A program made the translations under genes and the position numbers. This document shows positions 52,963-62,032 of a stretch of DNA of 64,000 bases, one piece after another (positions within the stretch are counted from its first letter, which is position 1; every line of letters starts with the position of its first letter). A model generated the notes under the pieces. That model had not been told where the DNA came from. It was given only the letters and a program-made list of their open reading frames with translations, and did not search any database. The stretch is from Mangrovimonas sp. YM274 (GTDB lineage: Bacteria; Bacteroidota; Bacteroidia; Flavobacteriales; Flavobacteriaceae): contig NZ_CP133091.1 in NCBI RefSeq assembly GCF_030908385.1, forward strand, positions 3,715,501 to 3,779,500, written 5' to 3'.

Positions 52963-54819
52963 CTATATCACATTATTTTTTATCCAATTTGTAGACGCTT
53001 TAAAAGTATCAAAAATACGATCTTCTGATATCAATTCCGGAATAATTCCGATGCGTTCCATCATGTACCTAGGTTGCCTTAACAGGCCAACAAACAGAAC
53101 TGTCACTCCATTTTTAGCCAACTCTTGCAGGACATCCTCAAAAGCATATAATCCTGACTGATCCATATACTGCATGCGCCCCAACCGAACCACCACCGTT
53201 TTGGCCGTAGAAGGTATCTGGGCCGCCAAACTTTGAAATTCGCTGGTAGAACCAAAAAACAACGGGCCTTTTACATGTTTAATAAACACTTCTTCTTTTA
53301 ACTTTTCAGAAAAATTGGAGGCATTGTCCCAGGCCTTTTCTTTAGCCAAAGGTTTTACGTCTGATCTTTCGGCTGTCAAATCTCCAATTTTTTTCATAAA
53401 CATGAGCGATGCAATAACAAGTCCTATTCCCACAGCATATACCAAATTCCAAATGGTGGAAAGCACCAATACCACGATCATGATCATAACCTCCGAGCTT
53501 AGTTTGACAGGTCCAATGCCGATATCTTTTGGAAGGCTTGGAATGGCCTTCAACCCTTTGTAATCCATCACACCTATCCCCACAGTAATTAATATGCCTG
53601 CCAAAACAGCTGCAGGAATTTTGGATGCCACTGGCCCCAATAATAACAGAATGATCAGCAATACTAAACCTGCAATCATTCCCGAAAGTCGGGTCGTCCC
53701 CCCCGATTGAATATTCACAACTGTCCTAATGGTTGCACCTGCACCAGGAATACCACCAAAAATAGCCCCAATACTGTTTCCGATACCCTGGCCAACCAAT
53801 TCCTTATTTGGCTGGTGTTTGGTTTTGGTCATATTGTCTGCCACAATACTCGTGAGCAAAGAATCTATAGCCCCTAAAAGGGCCAACGTAAGTGCCGTGA
53901 AAATATAAGGGCTTACTTGTTGCAACCTAAAATCGGTAAACATATTTAAATTGGGCAATGGAAACCCACTTGGGATTTGTTGGATTGGTTTATAGTTTAA
54001 ATTGAAAACTATGGCAATGGTAGACATCACCAATAAAGCCACCAAAGTACTAGGCACAGCTTTGGTAATCTTCTTAAACCCATAAATAATGATAATAGTC
54101 CCTAGTGCCAATACCAATTCCAACCAATTAATATTCATAAGTGCTCTAGGAAATACTTTAATTGCCCCAACAACACCTGAAGCGTTATTAGCTGCCATCG
54201 TTTCTGATTTTTCGAGAATTTCCTCTTCAGAAATATGTTCCGCCCGATCGATCGTTTCCCTAAAGTCTTCCAATACCAAAATACCTTCCCCTGCTTCCTC
54301 CTTCAAAATATTTTCAAGAATGGCCTCCTCGGCCATTGGTTTAAACTTTGCCACATACTCCTCGTCCTCCTTTGGATAATATCCCAAGGATGGCAAAATT
54401 TGTGTCACAATAATAATCACACCTATCGCCGACATAAATCCAGATACCACGGGGTAAGGAATATACCTTATGTACCTTCCCAAACCTAAAACTCCCAACC
54501 CTATCTGCATAAGCCCAGAAAGCAAAAACACGATTAAAATGGTAGGGAGTGCCTTTTGAACATCACCGTCATTGGCCGCAATAATACCGGCAATAACTAC
54601 CATACTTACGGCTGTCATGGGAGCCGTAGGACCGGAAATTTGAGTATTGGTACCTCCTAAGAGGGCTGCAAAAAAACTTAAAAAAATGGCGCCATAAAGC
54701 CCTGCGCTGGGTCCCAACCCAGAACTTACTCCAAAAGCAAGAGCTAACGGCAATGCCACAATCCCTGCTGTAACACCTCCAAAAAGATCACCCTTAACAT
54801 TGGAGAATAATTTGTGCAA
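52963..54819 (-). CDS. SulP family anion transporter with STAS domain (probable bicarbonate transporter)
   Basis: An integral membrane transporter of about 618 residues (TTG start at 54819) or 651 residues (ATG at 54918). The transporter core starts KGDLFGGVTAGIVALPLALAFG with the family motif PTAPMTAVSMVVIAG; a charged loop is inserted near 205-235 of the longer form. The STAS domain follows about residue 520 (FGSTSEFQSLAAQIPSTAK). The terminator of the upstream gene ends at 54919, next to the ATG, which makes the ATG a poor start; the TTG matches the family start. It is paired with a carbonic anhydrase, so bicarbonate is the likeliest substrate. Confidence 0.85.
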   Translation of the reverse strand: MHKLFSNVKGDLFGGVTAGIVALPLALAFGVSSGLGPSAGLYGAIFLSFFAALLGGTNTQISGPTAPMTAVSMVVIAGIIAANDGDVQKALPTILIVFLLSGLMQIGLGVLGLGRYIRYIPYPVVSGFMSAIGVIIIVTQILPSLGYYPKEDEEYVAKFKPMAEEAILENILKEEAGEGILVLEDFRETIDRAEHISEEEILEKSETMAANNASGVVGAIKVFPRALMNINWLELVLALGTIIIIYGFKKITKAVPSTLVALLVMSTIAIVFNLNYKPIQQIPSGFPLPNLNMFTDFRLQQVSPYIFTALTLALLGAIDSLLTSIVADNMTKTKHQPNKELVGQGIGNSIGAIFGGIPGAGATIRTVVNIQSGGTTRLSGMIAGLVLLIILLLLGPVASKIPAAVLAGILITVGIGVMDYKGLKAIPSLPKDIGIGPVKLSSEVMIMIVVLVLSTIWNLVYAVGIGLVIASLMFMKKIGDLTAERSDVKPLAKEKAWDNASNFSEKLKEEVFIKHVKGPLFFGSTSEFQSLAAQIPSTAKTVVVRLGRMQYMDQSGLYAFEDVLQELAKNGVTVLFVGLLRQPRYMMERIGIIPELISEDRIFDTFKASTNWIKNNVI

Positions 54820-54918
54820 TTTTATCTTTTTTAACGGTCTCCCTAATTTAACCTTTATCTTGTAAAGAAAAAAGTGAACACGAGACTCTTTCTCATTACA
54901 AACCAGTCCATTGCACAT

Positions 54919-54958
54919 AAAAAAGAAGCATTAACAATATTGTTAATGCTTCTTTTTT
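54919..54958 (-). terminator. Perfect 40-base palindrome acting as terminator
   Basis: A perfect palindrome centred at 54938/54939 (half site AAAAAAGAAGCATTAACAAT) is followed on the minus strand by its own T run. It lies 25 bases after the stop of the second carbonic anhydrase and would end the SulP-Usp-anhydrase unit. It also could function on the plus strand. Confidence 0.85.
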
Positions 54959-54983
54959 GAATACTATTATTTAGGAATAGCTT

Positions 54984-55613
54984 CTATTCATAAAAAGTTA
55001 CGGCGCCAGTATTAACATCATACATAGCTCCTATAATTTTAATATCCCCACTCCTTTCCATGTCATCTAAAATAGGACTTTCTTTACGAATTCGATCAAT
55101 AGTTAAATGCACGTTCTTTTCTGATACAGCATCCACAAACTCCAAATTCTTTGAGTTTCTTAAGCTTTCATCAGCGGGTTCGGTAACACTGTTTACGGCT
55201 GGCGTAATTTTTTCGATCAACTTGGTTAGATTGCCCATTTCGGCATGATCGCAAGCTCCCTTTACAGCTCCGCAACTCGTGTGCCCCAAGACTACAATTA
55301 GTTTGGTTCCTGCCAATTTACAGGCAAATTCCATGCTTCCAAGGATATCCTCGTTAACAAAATTTCCTGCAATTCGTACACTAAAGATATCTCCCAATCC
55401 CTGGTCAAAAACCAACTCCGCAGAAACTCGAGAATCGATACAGCTTAAAATAGTCGCAAAAGGAAACTGTCCTTCACTAGTATCATTTACCTGCTCCAAT
55501 AAATTTCTGTTGGCTTTTAGATTATTTTGAAACCTTAAATTTCCTTCCTTTAAAAATGTCAATGACTTTTCTGGCGTCATTGTTGCCTGTGTCTCCTTGG
55601 TATGTGCTTTCAT
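54984..55613 (-). CDS. Beta-class carbonic anhydrase (partner of the first SulP)
   Basis: A 209-residue enzyme. The zinc ligands are the Cys of SCIDSRVSAEL (about 58) and the His and Cys of VLGHTSCGAVKGAC (about 110-123). It is the last gene of the group with Usp and the first SulP (35-base gap). The two anhydrases of the window are clearly different paralogues. Confidence 0.93.
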   Translation of the reverse strand: MKAHTKETQATMTPEKSLTFLKEGNLRFQNNLKANRNLLEQVNDTSEGQFPFATILSCIDSRVSAELVFDQGLGDIFSVRIAGNFVNEDILGSMEFACKLAGTKLIVVLGHTSCGAVKGACDHAEMGNLTKLIEKITPAVNSVTEPADESLRNSKNLEFVDAVSEKNVHLTIDRIRKESPILDDMERSGDIKIIGAMYDVNTGAVTFYE

Positions 55614-55648
55614 AATTTTATTTGTTTGATAACTCTCTTTAAATGCCC

Positions 55649-56440
55649 TTATTGAGCCGATACTAAAAGAGAGATATTAATAGTGTTTGCTATATTTAGT
55701 ATATCTGTATGTTTGGTCTTTATATGATTTTCGGTTTTAGAGTGTCCTCTTTCTACACAAAACAAATTTACGCTGCTTTTGGATAGATAATTGGACAGGT
55801 TTTTAATACTTTCATCGCCCTCTTCAAAAACATATTCTATTGTGTCTACTTCCTGTTGTTGTTCAATTGAATTATCTTTTACATAGGCTATTTTAAAAGA
55901 CTTCAAAGGTTGGTTACTAAGTACCTTTAAACTTCTGGCCAGGCCAAAATTGGCACCGTTAAAAACACCCAATGAAAAGGGTTGATTGGGTTCTAGAGCA
56001 TGCTCGGTACCCACAATCATCATCACACCCTGGTGTGTATCCATCACAAATTGGGTTAAACCATCGCTTCCCAAATTAAACAGTTTGGGTTGCTTTTTTC
56101 CCATAACAATAATATCGGGGCGTCGGTTTTTGATATAAGTATCTATTTCATTTTTAACATTTCCAAACGAAAAGCTATAATCAATAGGAACCCCATAAGT
56201 AGCTACAGTAGTCTTGATCCTTTCTTGAATGAGCTTATTGGTGCTATTTTTTTCTTCATTAATGCTCCTAATAGCAGACAACTGATTTTCCTTTTGAACA
56301 ATGTCTCCCGGCTTTTTCACATAAAACAAGTCAATCGTACCATTGACCATCTTCGCCAAGCTCACTGCACTTCGCAAGGTGATATCGGTTGTGCTTCCCA
56401 AATCTGAAAGTACCAATATGCGTAAGGCTTTTGGTTCCAT
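55649..56440 (-). CDS. Universal stress protein (tandem Usp domains)
   Basis: A 263-residue cytosolic protein with two Usp-like alpha/beta halves. The first (about 7-140) has ILVLSDLGSTTDITLRSAVS and ends near VMGKKQPKLFNLG. The second (about 150-260) ends INISLLVSA. ATP-binding glycine motifs are only partly present. It sits between a SulP transporter and carbonic anhydrase with 6- and 35-base gaps, so it belongs to the same unit. A regulatory role is inferred. Confidence 0.85.
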   Translation of the reverse strand: MEPKALRILVLSDLGSTTDITLRSAVSLAKMVNGTIDLFYVKKPGDIVQKENQLSAIRSINEEKNSTNKLIQERIKTTVATYGVPIDYSFSFGNVKNEIDTYIKNRRPDIIVMGKKQPKLFNLGSDGLTQFVMDTHQGVMMIVGTEHALEPNQPFSLGVFNGANFGLARSLKVLSNQPLKSFKIAYVKDNSIEQQQEVDTIEYVFEEGDESIKNLSNYLSKSSVNLFCVERGHSKTENHIKTKHTDILNIANTINISLLVSAQ

Positions 56441-56446
56441 GTTGTT

Positions 56447-58039
56447 TTAGCTCAAACTTAGTTTAGATTTTGGACGCTCCTTGAAAAACTTCACAAAGCT
56501 AGGAGGGTTTTCTACGATTCCACGTTTAGAAACTAATTTCACATCAATATTTCGTTCTTTCGCCTTATGGGTAAAATCTTCTAAAATCTCAATAATATCA
56601 TGATCCAAATATCGGGTCTTCATAAGGTTAAGTTCTAAATACGTATCACGAGGCAGACTGTCCAATTCCTTAAGGATAGCACCTTTGTTAAAAAAGGTCA
56701 CTTCCTCAGCAAGGGTCATTTTTATCTGGTGTTTCCCATTGCTTTTATCTTCTATGTGCAAGAAGTGAGAATTTTGGTAGCTTTTTAGAAGGATTACAAT
56801 GATTCCTGCCAAAAGGCCTAAGCTAATTCCAACTAGCAAATCGGTGAATACAATCCCCACTACAGTTACTAAAAATGGTAACCACTGTTTCCACCCCAAC
56901 TTGTACATTTCAATAAACAATTTTGGTTTTGCCAACTTATACCCTACAACTAAGAGAATGGCGGCCAAAACAGATAGCGGAATCATGTTCAGTAATTTTG
57001 GAATTAAAATCACCGAAACCAATAAAAACAAACCGTGAATGATTGCTGATAACTTCGTACGTCCTCCCGATTGAATATTAGCGGAACTCCTTACAATTAC
57101 CTGAGTAATTGGCAAGCCCCCAATTAAACCTGAAAAGATGTTTCCAGTTCCTTGAGCCAACAACTCTCTATTGGTTGGCGTTACATTTTTATGCGGATCA
57201 ATTTTATCCGTAGCTTCCACACACAATAAGGTTTCCAAACTTGCAACCAAAGCTATGGTAAAAGCAGTTACCCAAATTTCATGATTGGTAATTGCTCCAA
57301 AATTTGGAAAAGTAAACTGCCCTAAAAATGAATTGAAATCATCTGGAATTGGTACGCTCACCAGATGGGTTGTTGATATGTTTAAAGCATCATTTGATTT
57401 GGTGATAACATAAAACACAATACCCAATACCACAGCTACCAAAGGCCCTTGAATGATCTTAAAGAATTTTGCCTTTTTGGCCAGAATATTATCCCAGATA
57501 AGAATCACTGCCAGCCCTATGATACCAATAACCATAGATCCAAGGATAAGATTATCAAAAATGTGAAATATGGAAGAAAATGTATTCTCTCCTGAAAGTT
57601 CAAGGAAACTATCAGCTCCCTCCGGTTCGGCATCGTAACCAAAGAAGTGTGGAATTTGCTTTAAAATGATGATGATTCCAATCCCTGTCAACATTCCTTT
57701 AATAACCGATGACGGAAAATAATATCCAATCACACCGGCTCTTAAAACACCCAACACCAATTGAATCACTCCACCTAACACCACGGCGACAAGGAAATTT
57801 TCATATCCTCCCAAGGTACCAATTGCCGTCAATACAATAGCTGCTAAACCTGCTGCAGGGCCACTAACTCCAATATTGGACCCACTTAAGGAACCTACTA
57901 CAATACCACCAACAATTCCTGCAATGACCCCTGAAAACAATGGAGCTCCACTTGCCAAGGCAATACCCAAACACAGGGGCAATGCCACAAAAAACACGAC
58001 TATACTAGCCGGTAAATCTTGTTTAATATATTTAAACAT
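56447..58039 (-). CDS. SulP family anion transporter (probable bicarbonate transporter)
   Basis: A 530-residue inner-membrane transporter with about 12 helices and a short STAS-like C terminus (about 435-520, VTFFNKGAILKELDSLPRDTY). The N terminus MFKYIKQDLPASIVVFFVAL is typical. The transport core includes GVSGPAAGLAAIVLTAIGTL. With the following Usp and carbonic anhydrase genes it looks like a bicarbonate uptake module, similar to BicA/SulP modules in marine flavobacteria. Sulfate transport cannot be excluded. Confidence 0.9.
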   Translation of the reverse strand: MFKYIKQDLPASIVVFFVALPLCLGIALASGAPLFSGVIAGIVGGIVVGSLSGSNIGVSGPAAGLAAIVLTAIGTLGGYENFLVAVVLGGVIQLVLGVLRAGVIGYYFPSSVIKGMLTGIGIIIILKQIPHFFGYDAEPEGADSFLELSGENTFSSIFHIFDNLILGSMVIGIIGLAVILIWDNILAKKAKFFKIIQGPLVAVVLGIVFYVITKSNDALNISTTHLVSVPIPDDFNSFLGQFTFPNFGAITNHEIWVTAFTIALVASLETLLCVEATDKIDPHKNVTPTNRELLAQGTGNIFSGLIGGLPITQVIVRSSANIQSGGRTKLSAIIHGLFLLVSVILIPKLLNMIPLSVLAAILLVVGYKLAKPKLFIEMYKLGWKQWLPFLVTVVGIVFTDLLVGISLGLLAGIIVILLKSYQNSHFLHIEDKSNGKHQIKMTLAEEVTFFNKGAILKELDSLPRDTYLELNLMKTRYLDHDIIEILEDFTHKAKERNIDVKLVSKRGIVENPPSFVKFFKERPKSKLSLS

Positions 58040-58121
58040 ACGCTAATTTTTTTCACCTTTAAAAGGCTATAGTTAAACTGAAAATATATGCCCAGAGAAC
58101 ACCTCTGAGTAAGGTCTGTGT

Positions 58122-58424
58122 TTAAGCTATCGTATGTTCTGGGGGAGGGGAAATGATTTTAAAAAACTTCTTGGAGTAATGGTTCAAAGGCAGTACAGTA
58201 ATCCTTTTCTTTTTGGACACATCAAATACCAATTCACTCTTTCCAAATTCAAAAAACTTGATTTCAGTATCCTTAATTTTTTCAACAGATTTTTCTTCTT
58301 CTTCATTGATACTGAAAAACGCTGCGGTATCAAAATCGTTATCAAGGACAGCCACAACAGTTGGAGCCGCAATAAAAGCGACAAACACTGAAAAAAAGAA
58401 AATTGTAATGGCCTTTTGAATCAT
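58122..58424 (-). CDS. Small exported protein heading the SulP operon
   Basis: A 100-residue protein with a signal peptide or anchor at 1-25 (ITIFFFSVFVAFIAAPTVVA). The rest is charged, with SINEEEEKSVEKIKDTEI and a C-terminal ISPPPEHTIA. I do not recognise a family. It has a good promoter and lies 82 bases before the first SulP gene, so it may be cotranscribed with it. Confidence 0.7.
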   Translation of the reverse strand: MIQKAITIFFFSVFVAFIAAPTVVAVLDNDFDTAAFFSINEEEEKSVEKIKDTEIKFFEFGKSELVFDVSKKKRITVLPLNHYSKKFFKIISPPPEHTIA

Positions 58425-58440
58425 TTATTTCTATAAATAA

Positions 58441-58474
58441 CAAATATAAGACGTGTTCTTAAGAAATATACAAA
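58441..58474 (-). promoter_or_regulatory. Promoter for the small exported protein and SulP group
   Basis: On the minus strand CAAA-complement TTTG (58474-58471), 22 bases, then TATATTTG (58448-58441), a perfect -7 element. It starts just after the stop of batE, so the SulP group is a separate transcription unit from the bat operon. Confidence 0.65.
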
Positions 58475-58479
58475 ATAAT

Positions 58480-59238
58480 TCAAAAAGTCTTCAACATCCT
58501 GATGTCGTTACCGCTTATCCAACCTGTTTTTCCGTCGGTAAGTTTAATTTTTTTCCAATCGTTAAGGGTGTCCAAAACTTGAACCTTTGTACCCTCGTGT
58601 AACCTAAAGGCTTCCTCGCTTCGTAAATTTGGTTCGCTCTTCACCTGACTTTCCTCTGCAAACACAATTGCCGGTTGATCTTTTCTTTGCAATTCATACC
58701 TGTGAAAAGCAAGTGTCGTGGTAATTAAAGTAATACCCAAAAAAGCAAAACTTGCCACAAAGGTGAGGCGTTTTGTAACGGTTGCATAACTAAAGTAATA
58801 AACCAGATAAAGGACCACAAAAAATAACATTCCTATAACGGCAACATAAGCCCAACCATCAAATCCCAAGGCTCGTGTAAAACCATTTACAATTTTGGAA
58901 AGCCCAACCTCAGGAATTACATCTATAGCATCTATGGTCATATTCTTGGCAAAGGCAATATTGTTTTGGATCTCTTTATCATTTGGTGCCAATTGCAAGG
59001 CTTTTTCGTAATAGTAAATACTTGGCGCAATATTATTGAGCTTATAATTAGCGTTTCCGAGATTAAAATACAACTCTGCCGAATGTTTGCCATTATTCAA
59101 GATGGCTTCATATTTCTCTATGGCTTCTGCATAGTCGCCATCATTGTAAAGCTTATTTCCCTGCTCAAACAACGAATCGTTTTGGGCAAAACCAATAGCA
59201 GAAAACAGCACAGAAAGGAATAGGAATAGCTTTTTCAT
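58480..59238 (-). CDS. batE: BatE: TPR and SH3 domain protein
   Basis: A 252-residue protein of the Bat operon. After the signal peptide (MKKLFLFLSVLFSAIGFAQ), two TPR units (about 22-100) are seen, then two membrane helices (about 130-185) and a C-terminal SH3 domain (about 195-250, IVFAEESQVKSEPNLRSEEA). The ATG at 59238 follows the batD stop by one base; a longer frame from 59259 would overlap batD. Bat proteins support aerotolerance and envelope functions in Bacteroides, but the exact mechanism is unclear. Confidence 0.88.
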   Translation of the reverse strand: MKKLFLFLSVLFSAIGFAQNDSLFEQGNKLYNDGDYAEAIEKYEAILNNGKHSAELYFNLGNANYKLNNIAPSIYYYEKALQLAPNDKEIQNNIAFAKNMTIDAIDVIPEVGLSKIVNGFTRALGFDGWAYVAVIGMLFFVVLYLVYYFSYATVTKRLTFVASFAFLGITLITTTLAFHRYELQRKDQPAIVFAEESQVKSEPNLRSEEAFRLHEGTKVQVLDTLNDWKKIKLTDGKTGWISGNDIRMLKTF

Positions 59239-59239
59239 C

Positions 59240-61015
59240 TTAACTAATTTGCTTATCAATTAATGAAATTGTTTTTGCAGATTTATCATAATCCTGCTGC
59301 ATTTCTACATTCGTAATAGGTGTATAGCGCGCCAATTCACAATTCTTTAAAATCCCTACAAACTCTTCCACAACGGAAGTTTCCACATTTTTGGAAGTAA
59401 GAAGTTCCTCTATCTTGTCTTTACTGAATTCACTGGTTTCTATATGCAAAGTTGCTTTTAAATAATTGTGAAGTGCCTTTTCAAGCGCCACGTAAAAGGC
59501 CTCCTTCTGACCTAAATTACGCTTTGCTTCACTCAGATATTTCTTAGCCAATTTATCGGCCTTACGAATTTTATTTCCGAAAACATCTGCTGCTCGTTTG
59601 TCGCGCTCTTTTCTGTAAACCATAGCTAACGGTATGGCCAATAAAGGCAACAACAAGGAACTCCAAAACCAAGTAGACTTAAAGAAGTAATTGGGCTTAA
59701 TAGTAGTTAAATTGGCATCGGTTTTTATGAAGGCAAATTGGTCGTTGCTCAAAATAACCTTTTGTTTATTTCCCGCCACAGTTGTAATGCTGTTATCCGA
59801 AGTAGCCGTATTGGTTGGCCCCTCCAACACATCTATAATCAATTCATCCGAAGTAATACGTTTGTAGGTTTCAGTTTTTAAATCGAAATAAGAAAAGGAC
59901 ACCTTTGGAATAGGATATTTTCCCTTAAACTGGGGCACCACAGTATAGCTGTCGGAAATGCTTCCTTGCATTCCTGACAAGTTTGTTCTTACATTCTCAG
60001 TGTACTCTGGCTCATAAATTTCCAAAGAACTTGGAACCGTTAACTTGGGAAGTTTGAACAATTTCAAGTTTCCATTTCCAGTAACTTCTACTTTCAATTG
60101 TAAGGATTCTGTAGCGTTCAAGGATTTCTTGGAACCCGCCACTTTAAAATTGAATGCTCCAACGGCACCCGTAAAATCCGATGGTTTATTGTCTTCTGGC
60201 AAAGGTTTCACATTAATTGTCCTTGCTCCCGCAGACACTGTGCGGTGTACTTTGGTCATTAATCGACCTCCAAATATGTCTCGTCTATTGGTAGGTACAT
60301 CCACCGTTACATCCAAACTTAAAGGCTCTATTTCCAATTTTCCAGTCTTCTGAGGGTACAGCACTGTTTTGCGCAAAACTACATAACGATATTCCTCACC
60401 CTTATAGGTACCATTCTGCACTTTTAGACCTTTAATATCAATATTCTGACTCCAGAAATCACTAAACTTGGGATTGTCTATCTCCCGCCAATTACTCACT
60501 CCAGTATTGGCAGACACATATAATTTATACTCAACAGAAATAGCTTCGTTAAGATAGGGATCGGTTTTGGAAACCTCAGCAACCAAATGAATATTGTCTT
60601 CTGCAATATTATCGGCATTGTAAGGGTCATTTGGACGCTTTACCGCTGCCGTAACCTCTACAGCAACCGTTTGGGTTTTATAGATTTCGCCTTCAATTTC
60701 TATAGTAGCCTGATTGATGGTGATTTTCCCTCTTTTTTTGGGCGCTAAAAAATAACTGTACGTTTTTGAAAAGGATCGCTCTCCATTAAGCCAAGAATGA
60801 CTCACCGAGGTATTGGGCCCTCCCACTACGGTAAAACCATTAAAATCTGGAGGGGTAAAATTGTCCCCATCTTTATTCATTTCAAAATCAATACGCAAGC
60901 GCTCATTAATCCCAAGTTTGGTCTTGCTTACTTTAGCTTCAAACTTAACCTGAGCTACCCCTATTGTGGTGCTTAAAACAAATAACAATAATGTGATATG
61001 TTTGATCAATTTCAT
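59240..61015 (-). CDS. batD: BatD family protein
   Basis: A 591-residue exported protein with a signal peptide (ending GVAQ). Several beta-sandwich domains follow (about 20-430), with GPNTSVSHSWLNGERSFSKT and PSDFTGAVGAFNFKV as characteristic BatD segments. A single membrane helix lies near 455-475 (WFWSSLLLPLLAIPLAMVY), then a cytosolic helical tail. It is flanked by batE and batC homologues with gaps of 1 and 36 bases. Precise role unknown; a membrane complex with the VWA proteins is assumed. Confidence 0.92.
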   Translation of the reverse strand: MKLIKHITLLLFVLSTTIGVAQVKFEAKVSKTKLGINERLRIDFEMNKDGDNFTPPDFNGFTVVGGPNTSVSHSWLNGERSFSKTYSYFLAPKKRGKITINQATIEIEGEIYKTQTVAVEVTAAVKRPNDPYNADNIAEDNIHLVAEVSKTDPYLNEAISVEYKLYVSANTGVSNWREIDNPKFSDFWSQNIDIKGLKVQNGTYKGEEYRYVVLRKTVLYPQKTGKLEIEPLSLDVTVDVPTNRRDIFGGRLMTKVHRTVSAGARTINVKPLPEDNKPSDFTGAVGAFNFKVAGSKKSLNATESLQLKVEVTGNGNLKLFKLPKLTVPSSLEIYEPEYTENVRTNLSGMQGSISDSYTVVPQFKGKYPIPKVSFSYFDLKTETYKRITSDELIIDVLEGPTNTATSDNSITTVAGNKQKVILSNDQFAFIKTDANLTTIKPNYFFKSTWFWSSLLLPLLAIPLAMVYRKERDKRAADVFGNKIRKADKLAKKYLSEAKRNLGQKEAFYVALEKALHNYLKATLHIETSEFSKDKIEELLTSKNVETSVVEEFVGILKNCELARYTPITNVEMQQDYDKSAKTISLIDKQIS

Positions 61016-61051
61016 GTGTCTATCTGCAACTATAAATCTTGTAAATTTGTT

Positions 61052-61897
61052 CTACCAATCCTTATCCGTTTTCACAGGAGTCCCTTTTTGTTTTTCAGCA
61101 TTCATCTTTTCCTGAACTTTTTGTTCTTGATTGTTCATGGCCTCCAATAAATTCTTTATCTGTTGTGGCGACAATTGTCCAGGCTGTGGCTGCGGCTTTT
61201 GCTGCTCCTTGTCCTTCTCGTCACCTCCCTGATTGTCTTTCTTGTCGTCCTTAGGCTTTCCTTTCTCATCCTCTTGATCATCACCATCTTTTTCATCTTG
61301 ATCACCTTGATCCTTTTGATCTTGGTTTTGCTGATCCTGATTTTGTTGATCTTCTTTCTCCTGATCCTGGTTATCCTCTTTATTCTCGTCTTCGTCCTTT
61401 TTGTCCTTATTGTTTTCCTGCTGACGCTCTGCACACTCTTTGGCCATGGCTAAATTATACCTTGTTTCATCGTCCGTCGGGTCATTACGCAAGGCATTTT
61501 TAAAAGCTTCCACAGCTTCCTGGCACTTTTCATTTTTCATCAGGATATTTCCAATGTTGTGGAAAGCTTTGTGTTTTCCGGCTCTGTCTGTAGCATTTTT
61601 GGCTGCCTGTTGGTGACGATAAAGAGCTTCCTCGTAATTGCCCTTTTGGTAATAGGAATTTCCCAAATTGTAGGTTCCAGATACGGTTGTAGGCTGTTCG
61701 GAAATGGCCTTTCTATACTCCATTTCGGCAGCTACATAATCATCTTTATCCACCAGTTCATTTGCATCATACACATATGAATTGGCCTTTTGAATTGCCT
61801 TTAACTGTTCCTTTTCCTTGGTATCGTCCTGTGCAAAGGAAAACCAAGAGGTAACCATTAAGAGTATTAAAACCAATTGTTTCATTTGTGACTTCAT
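61052..61897 (-). CDS. batC: BatC-like TPR protein with long charged low-complexity tail
   Basis: A 281-residue exported protein. TPR repeats are at about 30-155 (ANSYVYDANELVDKDDYVAA, GTYNLGNSYYQKGNYEEALY, DETRYNLAMAKECAER). From about 160 to 230 there is a run of D, E, K, Q and N residues (for example QDQEKEDQQNQDQQNQDQ), followed by QLSPQQIKNLLEAMNNQEQK. The tail is probably disordered. The ATG at 61897 or at 61885 gives a signal peptide. Part of the Bat operon. Confidence 0.85.
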   Translation of the reverse strand: MKSQMKQLVLILLMVTSWFSFAQDDTKEKEQLKAIQKANSYVYDANELVDKDDYVAAEMEYRKAISEQPTTVSGTYNLGNSYYQKGNYEEALYRHQQAAKNATDRAGKHKAFHNIGNILMKNEKCQEAVEAFKNALRNDPTDDETRYNLAMAKECAERQQENNKDKKDEDENKEDNQDQEKEDQQNQDQQNQDQKDQGDQDEKDGDDQEDEKGKPKDDKKDNQGGDEKDKEQQKPQPQPGQLSPQQIKNLLEAMNNQEQKVQEKMNAEKQKGTPVKTDKDW

Positions 61898-62032
61898 TGT
61901 TATTATTCAAAAGGGCATACCCTTTGTTTAAAACCATTGGACATACCAAGATATAAAACCCTGTTTTTTATGTCCGTTAAAAAATTTATAAAATTGTCGT
62001 AATGCCGACAAGCTACATAAATAGTAGGGAAC

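Noticed and set aside
61156-61453. Two open frames over the BatC tail (one hydrophobic on the plus strand, one R/K/I-rich on the minus strand)
   Set aside because: They are reading-frame shadows of the low-complexity D/E/K/Q-rich codons of batC and have no family features.
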